Source of the DNA: Roseibium aggregatum IAM 12614
GTDB lineage: Bacteria; Pseudomonadota; Alphaproteobacteria; Rhizobiales; Stappiaceae
Assembly: GCF_000168975.1 (NCBI RefSeq)
Contig: NZ_AAUW01000009.1
Coordinates: 1-64,000 of the forward strand
Direction: 5' to 3'
Length of the DNA: 64,000 nt
Shown: positions 43,873 through 52,142 of the stretch, piece by piece
How the letters are laid out: each line of letters opens with the position of its first letter
Numbering within the stretch: position 1 is the first letter of the stretch
Notes under the pieces: model-generated
Told to the model about the DNA's origin: nothing
Seen by the model: only the letters and a program-made list of their open reading frames with translations
Database searches by the model: none
Translations under genes and position numbers: made by a program

Positions 43873-44967
43873 ATGGCGAACACACGGGGCGCTGCTGTTA
43901 AGTATGACAGCGTTCAAAAGAGCTATGACGGGGAAACCCTGGTCGTAAAGAACCTCAATCTCGATATCCCGCCGGGCGAATTTCTGACCATGCTCGGTCC
44001 GTCCGGTTCCGGCAAAACCACCTGCCTCATGATGCTGGCCGGTTTCGAACCGGCAACGCACGGCGAAATCTATCTGAACGACCGCCCGATCAACAACGTG
44101 CCTCCGCACAAGCGCGGCATTGGCATGGTCTTTCAGAACTACGCCCTGTTTCCGCACATGACGGTGGCCGAGAACCTCGCCTTTCCGCTTCAGGTCCGTG
44201 GTGTCGGCAAGGCCGAACAGCAGGACAAGGTCAAGCGGGCGCTTGAGATGGTCGAACTCGGCGCGTTCGGCAACCGCCGCCCGGCCCAGTTGTCCGGTGG
44301 TCAGCAGCAGCGCGTTGCCGTGGCGCGCGCTCTGGTGTTCGATCCGGAGCTGGTGCTGATGGATGAGCCGCTTGGCGCTCTCGACAAGCAGCTTCGCGAG
44401 CAGATGCAATACGAGATCAAGCACATCCACGAGAACCTGGGTGTGACAGTGGTCTATGTGACCCACGATCAGACCGAAGCGCTGACCATGTCGGACCGGG
44501 TGGCGGTGTTCAACGACGGTGTCATCCAGCAGCTGTCGACGCCAGACGATCTCTACGAGGATCCGCAGAATTCCTTCGTTGCCCAGTTCATCGGGGAAAA
44601 CAACAAGCTGAACGGCAAGGTCGTCGAGATCAACGGTTCGGAGTGCCTTGTTGAAATCGATGACGGCACGAAGCTCAAGGCCGACAAGGTCAACGTGGCC
44701 GCCGTCGGCGACAGGACGACCCTGTCCCTGCGGCCCGAGCGGGTGGAATTCGATACCGTCGACACAATGGACAATCTGGTCAATGGCCGGATCGAGGAGC
44801 TCATCTATCTCGGTGACCATATCCGCGTTCGCATGAACGTGGGCGGCAACGACGAGTTCATCGTCAAGGTTCGAAACCGCGGAGAAAAGCGCAAGCTTGC
44901 CGTCGGCGAGACAGTCCGGGTGGGCTGGGCGCTGAACGACTGCAAGGCGCTTGATGCGGTTGTCTGA
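43873..44967 (+). CDS. PotA-type ABC transporter ATPase
   Basis: This 364-residue ATPase has Walker A GPSGSGKTTCLMML near residue 40, the Q-loop VFQNYALFPHMTVAENL, signature QLSGGQQQRVAVARAL and Walker B LVLMDEPLGALDKQLRE. A C-terminal TOBE-type regulatory domain covers residues 240-364. The family imports polyamines, and related systems import other small cationic or amine compounds. The substrate here may be creatine, given the creatinase gene at the operon end. GGGGA lies just upstream of ATG 43873. Confidence 0.93.
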   Translation: MANTRGAAVKYDSVQKSYDGETLVVKNLNLDIPPGEFLTMLGPSGSGKTTCLMMLAGFEPATHGEIYLNDRPINNVPPHKRGIGMVFQNYALFPHMTVAENLAFPLQVRGVGKAEQQDKVKRALEMVELGAFGNRRPAQLSGGQQQRVAVARALVFDPELVLMDEPLGALDKQLREQMQYEIKHIHENLGVTVVYVTHDQTEALTMSDRVAVFNDGVIQQLSTPDDLYEDPQNSFVAQFIGENNKLNGKVVEINGSECLVEIDDGTKLKADKVNVAAVGDRTTLSLRPERVEFDTVDTMDNLVNGRIEELIYLGDHIRVRMNVGGNDEFIVKVRNRGEKRKLAVGETVRVGWALNDCKALDAVV

Positions 44968-45048
44968 AATCGCCCGGCGGCCGGTCCACGGCCGCCAGCG
45001 ACTAAAACGGAAAAATCCGTTAAATCCTAAAAGAGGGAGCTAACTCAC

Positions 45049-46149
45049 ATGAAGCTCAAAACTGTAATTCTCGCAGGCACCGCTCTGGCATTTGCCGGCA
45101 GCACAGCCATGGCGAAGGACATGACCATCGTTTCCTGGGGCGGTGCCTATCAGGCCTCCCAGAAAGCCGCCTACGCAGATCCCTATGTTGCAGAAAACCC
45201 GGACATCAACGTGATCTGGGACGAGTCTTCGAACGAGGCTGTCGCCAAGCTGCGCGCCATGAACGAAGCCGGCAACATCACGTGGGATCTGGTTGACGTG
45301 GTCGCCTCCGACGCCATCCGTCTGTGCGACGAAGGTCTGGCTCTGGAAATCGATCCGGACACCGACCTTGCAGACGCTCCGGACGGCACCAAGGCTTCGG
45401 AAGACTTCGGCGACCTTCTGGTCTCCGAGTGCTTCATTCCGCAGATCGTCTACTCCACCACCTTCGGCTACCGTTCCGACGTGGCAGAATGGAACGGCAA
45501 GGAGCCGGACGACATCTGTGATGTGTTCGATCTGGAAACATTCCCGGGCAAGCGCTCGCTGGAAAAGCGCCCGATCAACAACATGGAATGGGCCCTTCTG
45601 TGCGACGGCGTGCCGAAGGAAGAAGTCTACAACGTTCTTGAGACCGAAGAAGGTCAGGATCGTGCTTTCAAGAAGCTCGACTCCATCAAGGACAACGTCG
45701 TGTGGTGGTCTGCCGGTGCGGAAACCCCGCAGCTTCTGGCTGACAAGGAAGTCGTGATCGGCTCCACCTACAACGGCCGTCTGTTCTCTCTCATCGAAGA
45801 GCAGGATCAGCCGGTGAAGATGCTGTGGGACGCTCAGGTGTTCGACCTTGACGGCTGGATCATCCCGGCCGGTCTGCCGGAAGACCGCCTCGCCATGGTG
45901 AAGGACTTCGTCAAATACGCCACCGACACCCAGCGTCTGGCGGATCAGGCGAAATACATCTCCTACGGCCCGGCGCGTAAGTCTTCGGCTCCGCTGGTTG
46001 GCAAGCACGCTGACCTCGGCATCGAAATGGCTCCGCACATGCCGACCGACCCGAACAACGCCAAGAACACCTTCCTCTATAACTACGAGTGGTGGGCGGA
46101 TTACCGGGACGACATCGACGCCAAGTTCCAGGCGTGGCTGGCACAGTAA
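45049..46149 (+). CDS. PotD-type periplasmic substrate-binding protein
   Basis: This 366-residue protein has a signal peptide (MKLKTVILAGTALAFAGSTAMA) and a mature part opening KDMTIVSWGGAYQASQKAA, as in PotD/PotF relatives. DLVDVVASDAIRLCDEGL and YNGRLFSLIEEQDQPVKMLW follow. It delivers the substrate to the permease. A 6-bp hairpin (45006-45021) precedes it and a 12-bp hairpin follows at 46160. Such flanks often raise binding-protein mRNA over permease mRNA. Its true ligand is not known. Confidence 0.92.
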   Translation: MKLKTVILAGTALAFAGSTAMAKDMTIVSWGGAYQASQKAAYADPYVAENPDINVIWDESSNEAVAKLRAMNEAGNITWDLVDVVASDAIRLCDEGLALEIDPDTDLADAPDGTKASEDFGDLLVSECFIPQIVYSTTFGYRSDVAEWNGKEPDDICDVFDLETFPGKRSLEKRPINNMEWALLCDGVPKEEVYNVLETEEGQDRAFKKLDSIKDNVVWWSAGAETPQLLADKEVVIGSTYNGRLFSLIEEQDQPVKMLWDAQVFDLDGWIIPAGLPEDRLAMVKDFVKYATDTQRLADQAKYISYGPARKSSAPLVGKHADLGIEMAPHMPTDPNNAKNTFLYNYEWWADYRDDIDAKFQAWLAQ

Positions 46150-46159
46150 TCAACGGATG

Positions 46160-46187
46160 CTGTCCGCGTTCGGATGAACGCGGACAG
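46160..46187 (+). promoter_or_regulatory. Intercistronic stem-loop after the substrate-binding protein gene
   Basis: CTGTCCGCGTTC (46160-46171) and GAACGCGGACAG (46176-46187) form a perfect 12-bp stem with a GGAT loop. No T-run follows, so it more likely protects the upstream mRNA than ends transcription. Confidence 0.6.
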
Positions 46188-46255
46188 AAGAAAAACCGGT
46201 CCGGGTGGGGCTTGCTCCACCCGGATCTCCCAACGGATTTGCGGAAGACTGTTTC

Positions 46256-47521
46256 ATGAGCGATACCCACGCGGGCGAGGTTCTGACGACGCAAGACGGC
46301 AAGCCGCTAAAGGTGGCCCTTGCCAAGGCGCTGCGCCGCGAGAAGCTGCGCGCCCTGGCGCTGATTGCGCCCCTGCTGATTTTTGTCCTGCTCACCTTCG
46401 TAGCCCCGATCGTGGACATGCTGTTCCGCTCGGTCGAAAACGGGATCGTGGAAGAGACACTTCCCAAGACCGTTGTTGCCCTTCAGGAGTGGGATCCGAC
46501 CTCCGGCACCGTGCCCGATGAAGCTGTCTTCGTTGCGCTTTACGACGACATGGCCGTCGCGGTGGAGGAAAAGACCCACACCCGCCTCGGCTCCCGCCTC
46601 AATTACGAGGCATCCGGTATCTCCAGCCTGTTCCGCAAGACGGGTCGCGGCATCAAGCGCATGGACGAAGCCGGCCCCTTCAAGGAACAATTCATCGATC
46701 TCGACAAGGACTGGGGAACTGTCGAGACCTGGCAGGTGCTCAAACGGTTCTCGCCGCGCTATACGCCCGGTTACTTCCTGAATGCCTTCGATGCGCAGCA
46801 AACTGCGAATGGCATCGAACTGAAGCCGGAAGACGAACGGATCTACATGTATCTGTTCGGCCGCACGCTGTTCCTGTCCGTCGCGATTACCGTGTCCTGC
46901 CTGCTTCTCGGTTATCCGATCGCGTATCTGCTGTCGGCCCTGCCGCTGCGCTCGTCCAACCTGCTGATGATCCTGGTGCTGCTGCCCTTCTGGACATCGC
47001 TTCTGGTACGCACATCCGCGTGGAAGGTGCTGTTGCAGCAACAGGGGGTGATCAACGATTTCCTGGTCTGGACAGGGATCATCAGCGACGCCGGACGTCT
47101 GGTGATGATCAACAACCAGACCGGCACGATCATCGCCATGACGCACATCCTGCTGCCGTTCATGATCCTGCCGCTCTACTCGGTCATGAAAACCATTTCG
47201 CCGTCCTATGTCCGCGCCGCCAAGAGCCTTGGCGCCAATGACTGGACCGCGTTCTGGCGGGTGTATTTCCCGCAGACCATCCCTGGCATCGGTGCAGGTG
47301 CCGTGCTCGTCTTCATTCTGTCGATCGGCTACTACATCACACCGGAACTTGTGGGCGGAACATCGGGCATCTTCATTTCCAACCGGATTGCCTACCACAT
47401 CTCGTCGTCGCTCAACTGGGGTCTGGGTGCGGCTCTCGGCACGCTGCTGCTCGTTGCGGTTCTGGTGCTGTTTGTTGTCTACGACAAGATCGTCGGCATC
47501 GATAACGTGAAACTCGGATAG
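46256..47521 (+). CDS. PotB-type ABC transporter permease with large periplasmic insertion
   Basis: This 421-residue permease is longer than the usual 280-300 of PotB. After the first helix (ALALIAPLLIFVLLTFVAPIV, near residue 32) comes a soluble stretch of about 150 residues, probably periplasmic. The other five helices follow. The EAA loop reads YVRAAKSLGANDWTAFWRVYFPQTIPG near residue 320. I choose ATG 46256 (MSDTHAGEV). The upstream extension reads through the spacer. Long PotB-like permeases of this kind occur in some putrescine/spermidine-like systems. Confidence 0.9.
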   Translation: MSDTHAGEVLTTQDGKPLKVALAKALRREKLRALALIAPLLIFVLLTFVAPIVDMLFRSVENGIVEETLPKTVVALQEWDPTSGTVPDEAVFVALYDDMAVAVEEKTHTRLGSRLNYEASGISSLFRKTGRGIKRMDEAGPFKEQFIDLDKDWGTVETWQVLKRFSPRYTPGYFLNAFDAQQTANGIELKPEDERIYMYLFGRTLFLSVAITVSCLLLGYPIAYLLSALPLRSSNLLMILVLLPFWTSLLVRTSAWKVLLQQQGVINDFLVWTGIISDAGRLVMINNQTGTIIAMTHILLPFMILPLYSVMKTISPSYVRAAKSLGANDWTAFWRVYFPQTIPGIGAGAVLVFILSIGYYITPELVGGTSGIFISNRIAYHISSSLNWGLGAALGTLLLVAVLVLFVVYDKIVGIDNVKLG

Positions 47522-47529
47522 GTGACGGC

Positions 47530-48384
47530 ATGAGTGCACTTCCTCCCTACGCGTCTCCTCTCCAGATCACCTGGTACTATATGTTCCGGGTGATCTGCGG
47601 GCTGATCTTCTTCTTCCTGATCTTCCCGATCCTGGTGATCCTGCCGCTCAGCTTCAACGCGGAGAACTTCTTCACCTTCACCAAGGAGATGCTGGCCCTT
47701 GATCCGGCAGGCTATTCCTTCAAGCACTACCAGGATTTCTTCACCAATCCGGACTGGCAGCAGGCGCTGACCAACTCGGTGCTGATCGCACCGGTGGCGA
47801 CCATCCTGGCAACCGGTTTCGGCACGCTGGCTGCCATCGGCCTGTCGCAGTCCCATGTGCCTTACAAGTCTGCGATCATGGCGGTGCTGATTTCGCCGAT
47901 GATCGTTCCGCTGATCATCTCGGCGGCGGGCATGTATTTCTTCTATTCGCGCATCGGCCTCCAGGGCACCTACTGGGGCGTGGTTCTGGCCCATGCCGCA
48001 CTCGGCACGCCTTTCGTCATCATCACGGTGACGGCGACGCTGGTCGGCTTCGACCGAAGCCTTGTGCGGGCGTCGGCCAGCCTTGGCGCCAACCCGGTCA
48101 CCACCTTCTTCAAGGTGCAGATGCCGCTGATCATTCCAGGCGTCGTTTCCGGAGCGCTGTTTGCCTTCATCACCTCCTTCGACGAAGTGGTGGTGGTGCT
48201 TTTCCTCGGCTCTGCCGGTCAGAAGACCCTGCCGTGGCAGATGTTCACTGGCTTGCGCGAACAGATCTCGCCAACCATTCTGGCGGTGGCATCCCTCATG
48301 GTGGCCATTTCGATCTGTCTGCTGACCGTGCTGGAGCTGCTGCGCCGCAGGTCCGAACGCCTGAGAGGTCTGTCGCCGGGCTGA
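47530..48384 (+). CDS. PotC-type ABC transporter permease
   Basis: This 284-residue permease has six predicted helices and the EAA loop VRASASLGANPVTTFFKVQMPLIIPG near residue 178. It is the second pore subunit and pairs with the PotB-type protein. Its start lies 8 bp after that gene's stop. A strong terminator follows at 48502, ending the transporter operon before the creatinase gene. Confidence 0.92.
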   Translation: MSALPPYASPLQITWYYMFRVICGLIFFFLIFPILVILPLSFNAENFFTFTKEMLALDPAGYSFKHYQDFFTNPDWQQALTNSVLIAPVATILATGFGTLAAIGLSQSHVPYKSAIMAVLISPMIVPLIISAAGMYFFYSRIGLQGTYWGVVLAHAALGTPFVIITVTATLVGFDRSLVRASASLGANPVTTFFKVQMPLIIPGVVSGALFAFITSFDEVVVVLFLGSAGQKTLPWQMFTGLREQISPTILAVASLMVAISICLLTVLELLRRRSERLRGLSPG

Positions 48385-48501
48385 TCCCGGACGGGCGTGA
48401 AGAGCGCCCCGCTGCTTTCATGTTGAGCCGGTGGCGGAACGCCAGTCACCGGGTGGAGACAGGATCTCCCGGTAGCAAGACATTGTGAATTTGGGCCTGG
48501 C

Positions 48502-48534
48502 GGGCCGGCTTCTTCGCGGAAGCCGGCCCGTTTT
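48502..48534 (+). terminator. Rho-independent terminator after PotC-type gene
   Basis: GGGCCGGCTTC (48502-48512) and GAAGCCGGCCC (48519-48529) form a perfect 11-bp stem around TTCGCG, followed by G and TTTT. It lies 118 bp after the permease and 52 bp before the creatinase start, so creatinase has its own promoter or relies on read-through. Confidence 0.75.
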
Positions 48535-48585
48535 GCGTTTCAGGCCCCGGAAACCGAAAGCTGGAACAAACGGAAGGAGCCTTCA

Positions 48586-49815
48586 ATGAGCAACGACATG
48601 ATCCGCATCTACGAAATGAACAATGGAGAGAAGGCGTTTTCGCCCTTTTCAGCCGCCGAAATGGACAGCCGCCAGGCAAAGCTCCGCAAGCTGATGGAGG
48701 CCCGGCAGATCGATGCCGCGCTGTTCACCTCCTATCACAACATCTGCTACTACTCGGGCTTTCTCTATTGTTACTTCGGCCGCAAGTACGGCTTCCTGGT
48801 CACCCAGGACAAGGCAACCACGATTGCGGCCGGTATCGACGGTGGTCAGCCCTGGCGCCGGACCCATGGCGATACGGCGATTTATACCGACTGGCGCCGG
48901 GACAATTACTTCCACGCCATCCAGTCGCTGCTCGGGATGCCCAATCCTGCGGTCAAGCGCGTAGGCATCGAGTTCGACCACGTCTCCCTCGACATGCTGA
49001 AGCTTCTTGAAGCCGCGCTGCCGGGTGTGGAACTGGTCGATATTGCTGCCGACGCCATGGCGCAGCGCACGATCAAGAGCGACGAGGAGCATGTACTGAT
49101 CCGGGAAGGCGCGCGTATCTGTGATGTCGGCGGGGCGGCGCTGGCGGAGGCGGTCGGGGCCGGTGTACCCGAGCACGAAATCGCCATGGCCTCTACCAAC
49201 GCCATGATCCGGGAAATCGCGAAGTCCTTCCCGTTCGTTGAATTGATGGATACCTGGACCTGGTTCCAGTCGGGCATCAATACGGACGGAGCCCACAACC
49301 CGGTCACCAACAAGAGGGTCGAAGCGGGCGACATCCTCAGCCTCAACTGCTTCCCGATGATCTTCGGCTATTACACCGCACTGGAGCGGACCCTGTTCTG
49401 CGAATATGCCTCCGACGAGCATCTGCACCTGTGGGAGATCAACTGTCATGTTCACCGCGAGGGGCTGAAGCTGATCAAGCCGGGCGCACGCTGCTGCGAT
49501 ATTGCAAGCGAGCTGAACGACATCTATCGCAGCCACGATCTCCTGAAGTACCGCAGCTTCGGCTACGGACATTCCTTCGGCGTGCTCAGTCACTACTACG
49601 GCCGGGAAGCGTCGGTGGAACTGCGCGAGGATGTCGAGACGGTGCTTCAGCCCGGCATGGTCGTCTCCATGGAACCGATGATCATGATCCCCGAAGGCGA
49701 AGCCGGAGCAGGCGGTTACCGGGAGCATGACATCCTGATCGTCACGGAAGACGGTGCTGAAAACATCACCGGTTTCCCGTTCGGACCGGAGCACAACATC
49801 CTGCCGGAACGATAA
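48586..49815 (+). CDS. Creatinase (creatine amidinohydrolase), M24 family
   Basis: This 409-residue protein has the two-domain pita-bread architecture of the M24 family. It agrees with Pseudomonas creatinase throughout: FTSYHNICYYSGFLYC near residue 47, NIDGGQPWRRT-like GIDGGQPWRRTHGD, MDTWTWFQSGINTDGAHNPVT near 222 and FGYGHSFGVLSHYYGREA near 325. Creatinase hydrolyses creatine to sarcosine and urea. The active-site histidine (GAHNP) is kept. Position after a PotABCD-type transporter suggests a creatine uptake and use locus. Confidence 0.9.
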   Translation: MSNDMIRIYEMNNGEKAFSPFSAAEMDSRQAKLRKLMEARQIDAALFTSYHNICYYSGFLYCYFGRKYGFLVTQDKATTIAAGIDGGQPWRRTHGDTAIYTDWRRDNYFHAIQSLLGMPNPAVKRVGIEFDHVSLDMLKLLEAALPGVELVDIAADAMAQRTIKSDEEHVLIREGARICDVGGAALAEAVGAGVPEHEIAMASTNAMIREIAKSFPFVELMDTWTWFQSGINTDGAHNPVTNKRVEAGDILSLNCFPMIFGYYTALERTLFCEYASDEHLHLWEINCHVHREGLKLIKPGARCCDIASELNDIYRSHDLLKYRSFGYGHSFGVLSHYYGREASVELREDVETVLQPGMVVSMEPMIMIPEGEAGAGGYREHDILIVTEDGAENITGFPFGPEHNILPER

Positions 49816-50445
49816 GACGGCAAAGATCTGCTGCAGAAAAAGAACCGGCGGCAGGGTGCACGCCTCTTGCCGTCGCTCGGCATCTGCGATGCGGTCGTGA
49901 CTACACCGCGAATCACCGCGAGGGTCGGCGGATGCTCCTCAAGCCGCCGAACCGGCAGACCGCATCAGCGGGACCGCCCCCCTGACGAAGCGCGGTTTTC
50001 AGGCGTTTGTGGGGTGCCGGGCGGCGGCATGCTGTGTTGAGGCGAGCGTGTCTGAAACGGTGTTGGCAGGCTTTCAAAAGCCGTTGCAAACCGTCTTGAT
50101 TCGAGGGCATTTTCTCAAGGTCTCTGTGGCCTTGCGAGGTCATCGGAAAAGCCTGCGGCTATGGCGCACCGCGGCAATTACTGGCGTTTTTCATGATCAG
50201 ATCAGGATGCCGTTACGGACACGCGGTGGAAACCCAAAGTTTAGAGTTGGGACGCTATGTTGATGAAGTACAAACCATTGGAACAATCGCGGTTGATATA
50301 TTCTTGGCAATAAGCGACACCGTATTGTTAAAGACATGAAATATCGATGACACGAGTTCAATCGGCCAAAATTTCCAGCTTTCTCGTATAAAACAGAAGT
50401 GCACCCCTTTGCGGTGCCATTGACCACGCCAGCGGGGGAATAAAA
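49816..50445. other. 630-bp non-coding stretch before the partner-switch operon
   Basis: I find no credible gene here; three short frames have no motifs and atypical codon use. The last 200 bp are AT-rich and should carry the promoter of the operon starting at 50446. No tRNA or clear terminator was found by eye. Confidence 0.4.
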
Positions 50446-50967
50446 ATGCAGGCACCTTCTGAAGGCATATCATTGAATTCCGGTCTGCCGCAGATGATTC
50501 ACCTGGATTTGGACATCAAGGATTTTTGTACCGACTGGACCCATTGCGATCTCATGTCAGGGTACATCGCCCGGATGGTGAGCCATAACCGGCTGGATTC
50601 GCTCCTGTTCTCCAATCTCTATTCGTCGGCTCTGAACGAACTGCTGGAAGCGGTCTACCGCACGCATGGATCGAGCGGCAAATTGCAATGCGCGGTTCAG
50701 CGCGACGGCAATGTCGACCGCATCGAACTGACTTTTCCGGCCGATGAGGAGACTTACAAGGTCTATGAGGCGGCGATTGCCAAAGTAAACGGCGATAACG
50801 CCGAAACGCTGTATCTGGAGGCGCTGTTTGCCGACGCCGAGCCGGATGCGAGCCTTGGACTTTTGGAACTCGGCGTCGATTACGGCGCCCGGCTTGCCAT
50901 CGGACGGAATGAAGACGGCCGTATGAGCCTGGTCGCAGAGCTCGTGCTTGAGGACGATGCAGAATGA
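50446..50967 (+). CDS. Degenerate HATPase (SiaB/slr1658-like) regulator
   Basis: This 173-residue protein aligns by eye with the HATPase encoded at 54527. WTHCDLMSGYIARMVSH matches WHHCGLTSDFIGEYFSR, NELLEAVYRTHG matches NEILENAIKFRHG, and ASLGLLELGVDYGA matches GSGLGLLTLMSDYEA. The catalytic asparagine of the N-box is Ala, and the glycine-rich ATP lid is reduced, so ATP binding and kinase action are doubtful. It may act as a binding partner only. Its stop overlaps the next start as ATGA. Confidence 0.65.
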   Translation: MQAPSEGISLNSGLPQMIHLDLDIKDFCTDWTHCDLMSGYIARMVSHNRLDSLLFSNLYSSALNELLEAVYRTHGSSGKLQCAVQRDGNVDRIELTFPADEETYKVYEAAIAKVNGDNAETLYLEALFADAEPDASLGLLELGVDYGARLAIGRNEDGRMSLVAELVLEDDAE

Positions 50968-52142
50968 TCGCTGATAATATGACACAGGCCTTTCAGTGGA
51001 CCTTTAACGAGAACGATCAGGAGTTCTCCCTGCATGGCAGCTTGCGCCCGCAGCGGGCCGACGAGCTGAATGGCTGCTTTTCCGCCATGGAGCAGTCCGT
51101 CGCCAAGGTGAGTGGCAAGTTCTACGTCAATGTCAGACGCCTTGTGCGCATGAACAACGTCGCCTTCCATGCCTTTGCCGGCAAAATACTGGACCTTGTG
51201 CGCAGCCGAAGCGACCTCAGCGTTCACGTGACGACGTCGAGCGTGGTCGGCTGGGCAACGCGCAAGTTCGCCGTGCTCGAGACGATGTCCGACAAGATCA
51301 CTGTCAGCGAATACGACAACGAATTCTATCCGGGACAGTCGTTCGTCGAGGACAGCGAATTCATTCATGTCCTGCGGACCCAGACCAAGCTCACCTGGCG
51401 GCATGAAAAGGAACTTCTGCGCAAGCACGGCTTGAAGCCGGGTATGCAGGTCGCCGACATTTGCTGCGGCATCGGCGATTTCGCCGTGCTTTTGCAAAAG
51501 GAATTCGAGCCGGACAGGCTGGTCGCGCTGGACCATTCCAGATCCAGTCTCGACTACGCGCGCCGTGTCGCCGCCGACTTCGGCATCCGGGGCATCGATT
51601 ATGTCTTCGGCGATGCCGCGGACATGCTGCTGGAAGACAATCAGTTCGACTTCGTGACCTGCCGCCATTCCCTTCAGGTGTTCGACCAGCCGGAGCTGAT
51701 CCTGAAAGAACTCTACCGTATCTGCAAGCCGGGTGGTCGCGTCTACGTCACCAACGAAAAGAACTCGCACTGCCTCGGCGAACCGAGATCGGAAAGCATT
51801 CAGTGGACCTATAACGAGGTCGCCAAACTCTGGCACCATTTCGATATGGATATCGAAATCGGCCCGAAGAGCCGGCGCCTCCTGATCGACGGTGGCTTTC
51901 AAAACGTCACCATCGGATCCTTCATGGTCACCAACACGGATGGCGATCCGCAGGATTTCGCGGACGTCATCGCCTCGTGGAAAAATCTCTTTGCCGGCAA
52001 AATGGCGCAGGAACGCGGCGACAGCCCCGAGTTCATCGAACGGTTCGCCAAAGGGTTCGACGATCATATTTTCGCAGCGCTCCACCCCAAAGGCTACGCA
52101 GGCTGGCCGATCTGGGTTGCTTCGGGACGTAAGCCGCTATGA
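50964..52142 (+). CDS. STAS-like domain fused to SAM-dependent methyltransferase
   Basis: This 392-residue protein begins with a STAS-like domain of about 115 residues (FSLHGSLRPQRADELN, and KFYVNVRRLVRMNNVAFHAFAGKILDLV). It ends with a class I methyltransferase, motif I VADICCGIGDFAVLL near residue 164 and CRHSLQVFDQPELIL near 232. At the STAS position where the phosphorylated serine sits in the 55104 protein (LNSSGIN), this one has MNNVAFH, so it cannot be switched by Ser phosphorylation. The methyltransferase is a likely output module of the cluster. Its substrate is unknown. Confidence 0.75.
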   Translation: MIADNMTQAFQWTFNENDQEFSLHGSLRPQRADELNGCFSAMEQSVAKVSGKFYVNVRRLVRMNNVAFHAFAGKILDLVRSRSDLSVHVTTSSVVGWATRKFAVLETMSDKITVSEYDNEFYPGQSFVEDSEFIHVLRTQTKLTWRHEKELLRKHGLKPGMQVADICCGIGDFAVLLQKEFEPDRLVALDHSRSSLDYARRVAADFGIRGIDYVFGDAADMLLEDNQFDFVTCRHSLQVFDQPELILKELYRICKPGGRVYVTNEKNSHCLGEPRSESIQWTYNEVAKLWHHFDMDIEIGPKSRRLLIDGGFQNVTIGSFMVTNTDGDPQDFADVIASWKNLFAGKMAQERGDSPEFIERFAKGFDDHIFAALHPKGYAGWPIWVASGRKPL

